Source of the DNA: Novosphingobium clariflavum | GTDB taxonomy: Bacteria; Pseudomonadota; Alphaproteobacteria; Sphingomonadales; Sphingomonadaceae | Assembly: GCF_026420865.1 (NCBI RefSeq) | Contig: NZ_JAPCWC010000030.1 | Span: forward strand, 1-38,209 | Length of the DNA stretch: 38,209 nucleotides | Direction of reading: 5' to 3' | Part shown: piece after piece, positions 24,503-31,994 of the stretch | How positions within the stretch are numbered: position 1 is the first letter of the stretch | How the letters are laid out: each line of letters starts with the position of its first letter | Program-made: the position numbers and the translations under genes | Notes under the pieces: model-generated | Told to the model about the DNA's origin: nothing | The model's database searches: none | Seen by the model: the letters and a program-made list of their open reading frames with translations, nothing else

Positions 24503-24526
24503 GCTATTGATTTAACATAAGATATA

Positions 24527-25006
24527 TTATCGTATCGATATCGAAATGATCTTGTGTTGCTGTTTTAGCTGGAGTTTGTGGCGGGCGGCAACCGGATCGT
24601 CATAGAGGTCGCGCAGCGCTCGGAAGCGAAAGGCATTCCACCAGCGCTGCCAGCGGTGTTCCTCGGCGTCGTGGAGGATGTGGCACCGCTGGCAGAGCGC
24701 GGCGAGATTGGCGGGGCGGCAGTTGCCAGGGTCATGATCGAGGTGCGCGCAGGCGAGAACGACATAGGTCGTTCGCACCAGGTCGAGCGAGAAGCCGGCG
24801 GCAACCTTGACCTTCCTGCCGCGCCCGGAGCGCCAGGCGCGTGCCTCGACGTCCCACCAGCGGCCGTCACCCAGATGCGCGACACGCCGCTTGTGCGGTC
24901 GGCCGCACTGTTCGCAGCGTCCCCCTGCCCGCCCGAAACGGATATGATCCGAGATTTGCGGCCAGTCGATCGGGTAAAGCCAGCGGTTTTCGGGACGGAT
25001 CGGCAT
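24527..25006 (-). CDS. HNH-endonuclease-like protein
   Basis: The product is 159 residues. A CEQC pair (about residues 31-34) and LACAHLDHDPGNCRPANLAALCQRCHILHD provide the Cys/His metal sites and the conserved H-x-D-H / N-x-x-x-L-x-x-L-C-x-x-C-H pattern of HNH proteins. The function is not known; small HNH proteins of this kind are common on mobile DNA. It is divergent from umuD across an 85-bp region with a palindrome and a LexA box, so it may be damage-induced too. Confidence 0.8.
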   Translation of the reverse strand: MPIRPENRWLYPIDWPQISDHIRFGRAGGRCEQCGRPHKRRVAHLGDGRWWDVEARAWRSGRGRKVKVAAGFSLDLVRTTYVVLACAHLDHDPGNCRPANLAALCQRCHILHDAEEHRWQRWWNAFRFRALRDLYDDPVAARHKLQLKQQHKIISISIR

Positions 25007-25027
25007 CGATGACTCTATGAGTCATCG
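25007..25027. promoter_or_regulatory. Palindrome beside the HNH gene start
   Basis: CGATGACTC-TAT-GAGTCATCG is a perfect 9+9 inverted repeat with a 3-nt centre. It starts at the base next to the HNH start codon (25006) in the divergent HNH/umuD region. It is a candidate operator for the HNH gene, distinct from the LexA box. Confidence 0.4.
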
Positions 25028-25054
25028 CGCAAAAGAACAAAAGGGGAAAAATGC

Positions 25055-25069
25055 GTTCCCCTGATGTTC
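25055..25069 (+). promoter_or_regulatory. LexA (SOS) box before umuDC
   Basis: GTTC-CCCTGAT-GTTC matches the alphaproteobacterial LexA site GTTC-N7-GTTC exactly. It ends 22 bp upstream of the umuD start. SOS control of umuDC is expected from family knowledge, and the divergent HNH gene could share it. Confidence 0.8.
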
Positions 25070-25091
25070 CTTTGCGGATTATCATGCCCGC

Positions 25092-25538
25092 ATGTCGACC
25101 TGCGTGATTCCCCTCTCCCGTCCCATTCCGATCGCCCACATACCCACTGACCTGTGTCTCAAGATCGTCAGCGCGGCAGGAGCCGGCTTCCCTTCGCCCG
25201 CGCAGGATTGGGAGGAAACGGCGGTCAATCTGGTCGAGTTGCTGCGCCTCGATCGCGCCGCCAGTTTCGTGTTCCGGGTCAGCGGACATTCCATGCTCGA
25301 CGCGGGCATCCATGACGACGATGTCGTCGTCGTCGACCGGGACGTGACCCCGTCCAACGGACGGATCGTCATCGCCGTGGTCGATGGCGGGTTCGTCATC
25401 AGGCAGCTGGTATGGCGCGAAGGAAAGCCGACGCTGGAGGCACGCAACGCGCGCATGCGATACGAGCCGGTCGTCGCGGATGAAGCCGTCGAGATCTGGG
25501 GCGTCGTGCGCGCCACTGTCCGCAACCTGCAAGGCTAG
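25092..25538 (+). CDS. umuD: UmuD-like S24 protein with catalytic Lys replaced by Arg
   Basis: The product is 148 residues. The cleavage region aligns with UmuD (A31-GFPSPAQDW for Cys24-GFPSPAADY), and the catalytic Ser lies in SGHSMLDAGI (Ser67, for UmuD Ser60). The catalytic Lys97 of UmuD (VDGEFTVKK) aligns with Arg104 (VDGGFVIRQ); codon AGG at 25401 differs from AAG by one base. Normally Ser/Lys autocleavage, aided by RecA, makes UmuD', the partner of UmuC in polymerase V. Here self-cleavage may be weak or absent, or the protein may work in another way. It is SOS-boxed and lies 7 bp before umuC. Confidence 0.88.
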   Translation: MSTCVIPLSRPIPIAHIPTDLCLKIVSAAGAGFPSPAQDWEETAVNLVELLRLDRAASFVFRVSGHSMLDAGIHDDDVVVVDRDVTPSNGRIVIAVVDGGFVIRQLVWREGKPTLEARNARMRYEPVVADEAVEIWGVVRATVRNLQG

Positions 25539-25545
25539 ACAGGCG

Positions 25546-26805
25546 ATGTGGGGGATAGCGGACGTCCAGAATTTTTATTGCTCGTCGGAGCGGGTCTTCG
25601 ATCCCTCGCTCCGGGGCAAGCCTCTCATCGTGCTGTCGAACGGCGACGGATGTGCGATCGCCCGCTCGGAGGAAGCCAAGGCGCTTCACATCAAGATGGG
25701 CGCGCCGCTCTTCAAGATCCGGGACATCGTGCGCGAGCACGGTGTCCAGTGCCGATCGAGTTCATACGAGCTTTACGCGGACATGAACCGGAGGTTCAAC
25801 CAGGTGCTCGCCGATCACAGCGACACCATCGAGATCTACAGCATAGACGAATCCTTCTTCCGCCTGCCGGTGCTGGCGAACGGACTGGGCGACGTCGAGA
25901 GCGCGCATCGCATCATCGCGGACGTGAAGCGGGCGACAGGCTTGCCGATCCGGATCGGCCTTGGACCGACGCGGACCCTGAGCAAGGTCGCCAATGCGTT
26001 GGCGAAGGCGTCAGAGAAGGTCTGGCGCGGGGTGGTCGACCTGCACGATGTCGAACTGCGCCAGCGCATGTTCGCACAATGGCCGGTCGAGGAAGTCTGG
26101 GGCATCGCGCGCGCGATGACACAACGCCTGCGACCGCTGGGCGTGCGCACCACGGCCGATCTTGCAGCTCTTCCGCCCGAGGTCGCGCGCGATGTGGGGA
26201 CCGTCGTGCTCGAGCGCCTCGTGCGTGAGTTGAACGGGGTGGAATGCACCGATTTCGAGCCTGAACCGCCGGCATCCAAGGCAACCGCTGTGACGCGGTG
26301 TTTCGGGGAGCCGGTGAGCGACGTGGACGCACTGCGCGAAGCGATGGTCCGGCGCGCCGTTCGCGCGGCCGAGAAAATCCGCAATCAGGGTCTGGCTGCG
26401 ACGAGGCTGATCGCGTTTGCGCATGGCAGCCGGTTCAAACCGAACGCGCCGTCGTCGTCGCGCGTCGGTCGATTGTCGCCGGCAACCAACGATCCTCGCG
26501 TCATCGCCGGCATGGCCGCGCGCATGGCCGAAGCGATGTTCGAGACGGGCCGGGTCTATACCAAGTGCGGGGTGATGCTGGAGGGATTGGAAAGGATGGC
26601 GGCGCATCAGGCCGACCTGTTTGCAAAGCCCGACCCGCGCTCCCCTTCCCTTCTGTCCGCGATCGACGGGCTCAACGGTCGCTTCGGCCGCAATACCATG
26701 CGCCTTGCATCCGAGGGGTTCGGGACCAAGTCCTACGATACGAAGCGAGCGTTCAAAAGCCCGTCATGGACGACGCGGATCGATCAGGTGCCGATCGCGC
26801 GGTGA
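25546..26805 (+). CDS. umuC: UmuC-like Y-family DNA polymerase
   Basis: The product is 419 residues, the normal UmuC length. Catalytic carboxylates are present: Asp6 in IADVQNFY, and Asp101-Glu102 in YSIDESFF. The little-finger domain follows, with a beta-clamp-binding motif QADLF at about residues 355-359. The end IDQVPIAR resembles the natural UmuC terminus, so it is complete. It is the catalytic subunit of translesion polymerase V and would raise mutation or damage tolerance in the host. It overlaps the convergent STAS-like gene by 53 bp. Confidence 0.95.
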   Translation: MWGIADVQNFYCSSERVFDPSLRGKPLIVLSNGDGCAIARSEEAKALHIKMGAPLFKIRDIVREHGVQCRSSSYELYADMNRRFNQVLADHSDTIEIYSIDESFFRLPVLANGLGDVESAHRIIADVKRATGLPIRIGLGPTRTLSKVANALAKASEKVWRGVVDLHDVELRQRMFAQWPVEEVWGIARAMTQRLRPLGVRTTADLAALPPEVARDVGTVVLERLVRELNGVECTDFEPEPPASKATAVTRCFGEPVSDVDALREAMVRRAVRAAEKIRNQGLAATRLIAFAHGSRFKPNAPSSSRVGRLSPATNDPRVIAGMAARMAEAMFETGRVYTKCGVMLEGLERMAAHQADLFAKPDPRSPSLLSAIDGLNGRFGRNTMRLASEGFGTKSYDTKRAFKSPSWTTRIDQVPIAR

Positions 26806-27217
26806 TAATGTCAGCGCGCCCCGTTCCCGCATGTGCAGTGCCTGTTCGATCGGCGGAGAACAGCCAGGTCTTCGCGGCTTCGTCGTTGTCGAACAACTTG
26901 CCATTCTCACCGATCAGCCTCTTTGCCTGAAGGCGCTGAAGGGAAGAATCCGATCCGACCACCGCGATGCGTTTGGCCAACCTGCCATAAAGCGGAATGA
27001 ACCGAGCGATCTCCTCGGCGATCGTTCGATCCTGAACCGGAAATCCGTTCGCATTGACCAGGATATGGCCTTCGCCGGGCGTTGCTCCGCCGGCTATAGC
27101 GCGCTGCAATACCAGTCCAGCCTCGTCGTGGAACCGAGCTAGGACTTCCCGTGTCCAGAACCCCCGCAATTCGACGTACAGAAAGCGGCGTGCCATATCG
27201 TGATCCAGTCGAAACAT
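26753..27217 (-). CDS. STAS-like (SpoIIAA-type) small protein
   Basis: The product is 154 residues. The first 120 or so read as alternating strands and helices (FLYVELRGFWTREVLARFHDEA, HILVNANGFPVQD, RIAVVGSDS), like STAS/SpoIIAA-related proteins of unknown function. The last 35 residues are low in structure and lie over the 3' end of umuC, hinting that the gene's end was replaced by the junction. The start at 27217 has AGGGGA upstream. The 142-bp gap 27218-27359 holds no clear terminator or promoter. Confidence 0.65.
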   Translation of the reverse strand: MFRLDHDMARRFLYVELRGFWTREVLARFHDEAGLVLQRAIAGGATPGEGHILVNANGFPVQDRTIAEEIARFIPLYGRLAKRIAVVGSDSSLQRLQAKRLIGENGKLFDNDEAAKTWLFSADRTGTAHAGTGRADIITARSAPDRSASSMTGF

Positions 27218-27359
27218 AAGACATATCCCCTTTCTTCAAAAAGGCTGAGCGGTCGCAACGACCTCTCCACCCTTTGAATATGCTTTTTACAAGTAAACCG
27301 ATCATTACGGCGCTGCGCGGCTGCGACGATCTGCGCGAATGCTCATGCCCGCCGGGCAG

Positions 27360-27881
27360 TCATTCCATGACGAGGACCGTGGCCTGTCTGTCTGGCACCG
27401 GGGTCGGTCTCGTTGTCCCTGGCGCAGGCGGTCGCGCGGAACCGATGGACACATGGTGCCAATTTTCAGACAGACGTTTCCAATCCAGCGCGGCCGCGAT
27501 CGGACGATAGCTGGCGGGATGGACGTCATCGGCGGTCGGCACCGCGCTCAACTGGATGACGGTGTCGCCAAAGCTGCGGGCAACTGCTGCAACGATGCGG
27601 GAAGCGCGTGCATGGTAGGGCGCCAGCCATGTCACGCGAAACGCCGTCGTGCGGCTGCGCAGCGTCGTGAGATTGCGGGCGAGCGCTGGATTCCCAGGGT
27701 CGTTCGATCCGAGCGCGATTAGAGCGAGCGGCGCTGGCGATCGCGACCGGGGCATGCGGGCTATCTCGGCCGACGGCGCACCGACGCGGGCATGGACCTC
27801 GCAGCGGATACCCTGGGCCGCCAGCGCGGATGCGGTGCCGATCGCGGTGCTGTCACCCAGGATAAGGCACATCGGTATCAT
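27360..27881 (-). CDS. SGNH/GDSL-like hydrolase
   Basis: The product is 173 residues. ILGDSTAIG carries the block I nucleophile (Ser11), ALGSNDPGN is block III (Gly58-Ser-Asn60-Asp), and DDVHPASYRPIA is block V with the D-x-x-H pair (Asp118, His121). This is an SGNH esterase-type layout. No signal peptide was seen. The substrate is unknown; family members remove acyl groups from sugars, lipids or peptidoglycan. It starts inside the stop of the zinc-ribbon membrane gene (4-nt overlap), so the two are coupled. It is the last gene of the overlapping set from NERD. Confidence 0.72.
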   Translation of the reverse strand: MIPMCLILGDSTAIGTASALAAQGIRCEVHARVGAPSAEIARMPRSRSPAPLALIALGSNDPGNPALARNLTTLRSRTTAFRVTWLAPYHARASRIVAAVARSFGDTVIQLSAVPTADDVHPASYRPIAAALDWKRLSENWHHVSIGSARPPAPGTTRPTPVPDRQATVLVME

Positions 27882-28390
27882 CGATGGACCATGTGAGCAG
27901 TTGGATGCGGCGCAGCGCCCGGTGGTGCCGGGTGCATTTCACCGAACAGCATGAGCCCGATCACGGCGACCGCGCAGCCTGCAAGACCGAACGCGACGCG
28001 CAGCACGCCCACCGTCTTTGCAGCACGTCCGCGCCTGATTTTCAGGAACAGCCGTCCGATGCCCGTGCGACAGGCAAGCCAGCCATCGGCTATGTCGATC
28101 GCCCCGAGGGCGGCGATCGGCAGCGCGACCGCGAAGACGAGCCATGCCGGCGGTGCATCGAGCAGGATGGCCGTGCCCACCCCCAGTATGAGTGCGAGTG
28201 CGGCACCGGCGTGAATTACGGCCGCAAGCGGCGCGATCCTCCACGTCCGACTCTGGAAAAGCAGCCGGAAAAGCACCAGCGGTCGCCGGCAGGTCTCGCA
28301 ACGGTGGATGCGGTGACCGGGCTCCCATGGCATCATCGCACGATGGCAGTAGGGACAGGGTGTAAGTCCGAAGCCGGCCATCATGTTCAT
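27878..28390 (-). CDS. Zinc-ribbon membrane protein
   Basis: The product is 170 residues. The N-terminal ribbon has CPYC (12-15) and CETC (31-34). About three hydrophobic spans follow at roughly 52-77, 82-106 and 130-152. The C-terminus is short and His/Pro-rich. It overlaps the NERD gene upstream and the SGNH gene downstream, each by 4 nt, so the three proteins are probably made together. It was not recognised as a named family; a metal- or nucleic-acid-sensing membrane partner is possible. Confidence 0.7.
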   Translation of the reverse strand: MNMMAGFGLTPCPYCHRAMMPWEPGHRIHRCETCRRPLVLFRLLFQSRTWRIAPLAAVIHAGAALALILGVGTAILLDAPPAWLVFAVALPIAALGAIDIADGWLACRTGIGRLFLKIRRGRAAKTVGVLRVAFGLAGCAVAVIGLMLFGEMHPAPPGAAPHPTAHMVHR

Positions 28391-29559
28391 GACGTCTGGA
28401 CCGTCTGGATCGCCGCGGGAAGAGAAGCACGAACATCGTCGGCAACCTCCATTTCACAGATCCAGTTGGAGTATAGCGGGTTCCACATAGCTCTCCCTTT
28501 GCACAGGGAAGACAGCGCCTCCCTGCCGATGTCGTCGTCCTTCGCCGCGCGAAACGCGATCCGGCCGTCCGGGAGTGTGCGCTCGAAGATCCCGGCACAG
28601 ACCTCGACTGCCGCACCGGCCTTACGGCGAACGCGTATCTGGGGCTCCGGCGTATCGCCGGACGGTTCTTCCATCGAAGCTGTTTCCTGTTCTGCCTCGC
28701 CCTGTTCTTCGATCTGCGGGGGCGGCGCGGACATCGTATCGGGCATGATCGATGGCGCAGACTGGGTCACAGGTTCCTGCTCGGGGATCGTCTCTACTGC
28801 GGGAGTATCCCGGGCGGGCGCGCCCGTCGGCTGCGGGTCAGGACTGCCGGGATCGATCCCGAGCCGGATATAGATATCGTCCTCGGGTTGGTGATCGGCG
28901 ACCAGCTGTCGGGCAATGCCGAGCATGTGCTGCCCCGATATGCCTGACGAGAAGAGGCGAGAGAGGGGCGTACTCCCGCCAAAGCCCATCCAGGCCGCCA
29001 CGACATTGTCGGATTTGTAGATGGGGACATCGCCGGGGATCGTCTTGCGGTTGAGGCTGCCGTCGGGAGGGATGACGACAAAGACTCCGATCTTCTCGAA
29101 CGCCTTGGTATGTCCCCTTACCTTGAACCAGGCTTCAAGCACCGCGCGCTGTCGGCGCACCTGCGCAACCGGATTGGGAATGTCGGTTGGAAGCCGCTGG
29201 CCATTGTACCAGACGTGCCATTCGTCCTCGCTGTTTTTCGATATGCGGCCTGCATAATTCTTGGATTCGAAAATCGCAGCCGTTCGCGAGACGCGCGAGA
29301 GCAGGATATGATCGAACTGCGCAAAACCACCCAGACCGTCGGGTAGGCGCAGGTCATGGATGACGACATGGCGATCGTTGTCGCGCGCCCCAAACTCTCG
29401 GTCGAGTATATGGGCCGTATCCTTCTCGCCGAACAGGCCGGAGCGATGGGTCTGGATCGCTTTCCTCGTTGCCGCCGGCAGGATGGCGAACTCCGGCGAT
29501 TTCATCACTTCGCTGGCAAAAGCATATTCCGCTGCGCGGGTCGACTTCTTAGCGATCAT
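28387..29559 (-). CDS. NERD-domain protein (nuclease-related)
   Basis: The product is 390 residues. A nuclease-related domain at about 40-190 has FGEKDTAHIL, then FAQFDHILL, AAIFESKNYAG and WYNGQ, giving the D...E-x-K restriction-like core. The middle (about 240-320) is Pro/Glu-rich and disordered. A C-terminal module (RIAFRAAKDDDIG ... MWNPLYSNWICE) resembles small beta-rich domains often found with DNA-processing enzymes, which is uncertain. AGGA precedes the start, 12 bp after the CsgG-like gene. No membrane span or signal. It could cut or process DNA; its target is unknown. Confidence 0.85.
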   Translation of the reverse strand: MIAKKSTRAAEYAFASEVMKSPEFAILPAATRKAIQTHRSGLFGEKDTAHILDREFGARDNDRHVVIHDLRLPDGLGGFAQFDHILLSRVSRTAAIFESKNYAGRISKNSEDEWHVWYNGQRLPTDIPNPVAQVRRQRAVLEAWFKVRGHTKAFEKIGVFVVIPPDGSLNRKTIPGDVPIYKSDNVVAAWMGFGGSTPLSRLFSSGISGQHMLGIARQLVADHQPEDDIYIRLGIDPGSPDPQPTGAPARDTPAVETIPEQEPVTQSAPSIMPDTMSAPPPQIEEQGEAEQETASMEEPSGDTPEPQIRVRRKAGAAVEVCAGIFERTLPDGRIAFRAAKDDDIGREALSSLCKGRAMWNPLYSNWICEMEVADDVRASLPAAIQTVQTS

Positions 29560-29571
29560 CGCATTTCCTGG

Positions 29572-30396
29572 TCATTGCGGTCTGGAGGGAAGCGGCTGCG
29601 TCGTCGGCGTGGACGGTGCGGCCGCAGGCGGCTTCGCAGGCACGAGCCTTGGCTCAAGGCGCGGCCGTGCGTCCCCGATGAGCTTTCTGAAGGCATCGAG
29701 GGTCGCAAGCGTGGTGATCTTGCCGATGTCGGTCGAGGCATAGCTGCCGCCCAGAGCGCCTACACCAAGCCCGAGCAGGACACCCCCACCGATCACACCG
29801 ACGTCTTTCTTGCGCGCCGAGCCGCTGGCGACCGCCTCCTGGATGCCGGTGTTGACATCGACCAGGGTCATGAGGACCTGGCTTTCGAGCGTTTTGGATT
29901 TGAGGCCGACTGCACCGCCGAAGACACCCCCGATGCCGCCACCGGACTCGCGGGACTTGGCATCGGAATAGACCACCTTAACCTCGATCAGATAATCAGC
30001 CTTGGTAACTGGGCGAGTGGCAGCGGTCGCGCCGGCGATCGCCCGCTCCCGCTCGAGCGCGCTGAAAGCCTCCCCGCGATCGGCAACGCGGAAGCAGTTC
30101 GAACGTGCGATCATGAGCTTGACCAGAGGAAGGGCATCGACGCGGGCGGTCGATCCCCCATTCTGCATTTCCGCCATGCGCATCAGTGCCTGCAATTGCG
30201 GGGAAAGGGCGTCGGCGGGGTCTGTCGCTTTCGTTTCTACGAGCGCTGCGACGCCGAGCGGCACCGGGCATTGGGGCAGCTGCGTCGTCTCGTCGACGCC
30301 CGTCCCGCCCTGGCCGAGCTTTTGCGCGAAGGCGATGGAAGGGGTGACGGCCGCAAGCGCGGCCGTCACGGCGAACAGGCAGACGCGCTCAAGCAC
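29572..30396 (-). CDS. CsgG/HfaB-like secreted protein
   Basis: The product is 274 residues. A signal peptide ends IAFA-QK, and the mature protein has the CsgG-like pattern: a core with ADYLIEVKVVYSDAKS, a Gly-rich segment (GGGIGGVFGGAVGL), QVLMTLVDVNTGIQEAVASGSA and a Gly-rich VGVIGGGVLLGLGVG. CsgG proteins form outer-membrane pores for curli, and HfaB anchors holdfast. There is no lipobox Cys, unlike CsgG. The C-terminal 40 residues are Pro-rich. It overlaps the His/Cys-rich gene by 8 nt, suggesting the two are partners. Confidence 0.75.
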   Translation of the reverse strand: MLERVCLFAVTAALAAVTPSIAFAQKLGQGGTGVDETTQLPQCPVPLGVAALVETKATDPADALSPQLQALMRMAEMQNGGSTARVDALPLVKLMIARSNCFRVADRGEAFSALERERAIAGATAATRPVTKADYLIEVKVVYSDAKSRESGGGIGGVFGGAVGLKSKTLESQVLMTLVDVNTGIQEAVASGSARKKDVGVIGGGVLLGLGVGALGGSYASTDIGKITTLATLDAFRKLIGDARPRLEPRLVPAKPPAAAPSTPTTQPLPSRPQ

Positions 30397-30718
30397 CGGC
30401 CTTATCCTTTTTGGCGTGGGCCAAGGGATCGCAGATCCCCGCGCGCTCTTCCTGCGTCACGACTTTCCTGGCCGCTTCGTCGCAATCCTTACAATCGGGG
30501 CAGTCGGCGCAATCCTTGCACTTGCCCTTATGATGGCGATGCCTGGCATAATGTGCCTTCTTCGCCGCAATCTGCGTCGCAGCGTCGTCTCCGGCCCGCT
30601 CTCCGACATAGGCCGACATGGCGACGAGGATGGGCGTTGCCGATTGCGCGCTCGCTGCTGCGGGCATGGCGGCCGAGAGAGCGGCAAGGCTCAGCGCGGC
30701 GATAATTTTCAGTTTCAT
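30389..30718 (-). CDS. Small secreted His/Cys-rich protein with C-x-D repeats
   Basis: The product is 109 residues. A signal peptide ends AAASA around residue 24. A His-rich patch (HYARHRHHKG, 57-65) is followed by five Cys spaced every three residues (67, 70, 73, 76, 79), mostly as C-x-D. This strongly suggests metal binding or a chain of disulfides in the periplasm. One further Cys lies at 96. GGAG precedes ATG 30718. The family is unknown. Its end overlaps the CsgG-like gene start by 8 nt. Confidence 0.75.
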   Translation of the reverse strand: MKLKIIAALSLAALSAAMPAAASAQSATPILVAMSAYVGERAGDDAATQIAAKKAHYARHRHHKGKCKDCADCPDCKDCDEAARKVVTQEERAGICDPLAHAKKDKAGA

Positions 30719-30746
30719 GATACTGTTCTCCAGTTCTGGCCGATTG

Positions 30747-30956
30747 TCAGAAGAAGCCGTTGCGTCGGCCGTCGCGACGGTCATCGTGGCGGGTATCGCC
30801 ATCGCCGAGGGCCGAGCGCCGGACCTCGAGCTCCACCCCATCCCCCTTGCGGCGGATGCGGACATCCTGCGGGGCGAGGTTGTTGCGCTTCGCCCAGCGG
30901 TCGGCGTCGGCGTCCGAGCCGAACTCGCCCATTTCCTCAAATTCCCAGTTGCTCAT
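30747..30956 (-). CDS. Small hypothetical protein
   Basis: The product is 69 residues, acidic first and basic last. SDADADRWAKRNNLAPQDVRIRRKGDGVELEVRR reads as one helix then two strands. The last 20 residues (Asp/Arg/Gly-rich) look disordered. It overlaps the stop of the TraD-like gene by 4 nt (30953-30956), so it is coupled to it. It was not recognised. Confidence 0.6.
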   Translation of the reverse strand: MSNWEFEEMGEFGSDADADRWAKRNNLAPQDVRIRRKGDGVELEVRRSALGDGDTRHDDRRDGRRNGFF

Positions 30957-31756
30957 GTCGATGCTCCTGACTGATCGCCTCGCCGGCGCGCGGAGCCGGT
31001 CGGGGCGTGACGATGTGCGGGGTTCCGCGCATGATCGGGGTGGCAGTCAGTTGACCGCGCTTCGTCGTCGCTGCGATGCGTCGAAAATCCCGACAGCATT
31101 GCATGGTCGCGTAGCGCCGCCTCGATCGCGCTGATTTCGTAAGAGGGACGCCCGGGATCGCGACGCACGAAGAGAATGACGGTCGAAGGCCCGGCCAGCC
31201 ACCGGGCGATCGACACGGGAGCGATGCCTGGCGTGCGGTCTGCGATGCCGGCAATGCCGGTCATCACGGTTGCGCGCACGGTCTCCCCCCAGCGCAGTGC
31301 CTGCGGACACGACGGATCGTGACCTGCGACCTCGGCGATCGCGCTGGCGGGCAGCGCATGGATCAGGCGGCGGACCCCTGAGAGCGTCTCTGCCGGCTCA
31401 TTGCCGATATGGGCGATTGCGCGCAGCAGGACGTAGCGCGCGGCATAGGTGAAGGCTGTGCCGCGCACGTTTTCGACCGGCAAGAACGCTTCGATCGCGG
31501 AGGATCTGGCATAGTCGCTCGGATGATCGGCAAAAAAGTCCCAGTTGCCGAGCGCCGGATCGATCAGGACATCGCGGGTCTGGTCGGCAAGCGCGGTGAA
31601 CGCGTCGCCATCGCCCAGGATGGCGAGGCGGTCGCCCGTGCCGTTTCGGACCGTGCGAAGCCGGTCGGCCGAAGCTGTCTGGACGGTCGCGATCGTCAAC
31701 AGCGGGCGCGCGGGTTCGCATTCTCTCTGGAAGGAGAGCGGGTAATCAGCGCGCAT
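30953..31756 (-). CDS. TraD-like (coupling-protein core) protein lacking a P-loop
   Basis: The product is 267 residues. By eye it aligns with residues about 245-430 of the TraD in this window: RLAILGDGDAFTALADQTRDVLIDP for RAVIFDLTGAFVESFYDPETDVILNP, then a conserved Trp, a helix with FTYAARYVLLRAI for FWQNAARMLFIEM, and ARWLAGPSTVILFV for IRDWIATDNRDGSIMFI. The P-loop position reads TIATVQTASAD, with no GKT. It ends before Walker B and has no membrane span. It is therefore a shortened, probably inactive relative of the motor. GGGAGG precedes ATG 31756. It may pair with TraD or the relaxosome. Confidence 0.65.
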   Translation of the reverse strand: MRADYPLSFQRECEPARPLLTIATVQTASADRLRTVRNGTGDRLAILGDGDAFTALADQTRDVLIDPALGNWDFFADHPSDYARSSAIEAFLPVENVRGTAFTYAARYVLLRAIAHIGNEPAETLSGVRRLIHALPASAIAEVAGHDPSCPQALRWGETVRATVMTGIAGIADRTPGIAPVSIARWLAGPSTVILFVRRDPGRPSYEISAIEAALRDHAMLSGFSTHRSDDEARSTDCHPDHARNPAHRHAPTGSARRRGDQSGAST

Positions 31757-31994
31757 GGACCCCGCCTCCCCTGTCTTGCATCGCCCTTGAGCGAAGGAAG
31801 CGGCCGAGCGGCATGAGGACGGCGTAGGTAAGGCCGAAGATCGCGGCCATCGCCAGGGTTTCGCCGCCCCAGTCGAGAGCGTCCTCATGCTTCGCCTGCT
31901 GGATGCACTGGGTCATGGTGTTGGTGTCGAGGTTGCAGGGATGCCAGTGTTTGCTGGCGATGACCTGTTCGAAGGACAGCGGGGCGGTGGTCAT
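31746..31994 (-). CDS. Small single-span membrane protein
   Basis: The product is 82 residues. The N-terminus is soluble with two Cys (HWHPCNLD, MTQCIQQA), a span lies at about 48-66 (TLAMAAIFGLTYAVLMPLG), and the tail is basic (RFLRSRAMQDRG). AAAGGA precedes ATG 31994. It overlaps the TraD-like gene by 11 nt and the gene before it by 4 nt. It was not recognised. Confidence 0.65.
   Translation of the reverse strand: MTTAPLSFEQVIASKHWHPCNLDTNTMTQCIQQAKHEDALDWGGETLAMAAIFGLTYAVLMPLGRFLRSRAMQDRGGGVHAR

Noticed and set aside
24578..25012. 144-codon plus-strand frame opposite the HNH gene
   Set aside because: The HNH Cys/His motif is on the minus strand; this is its complement.
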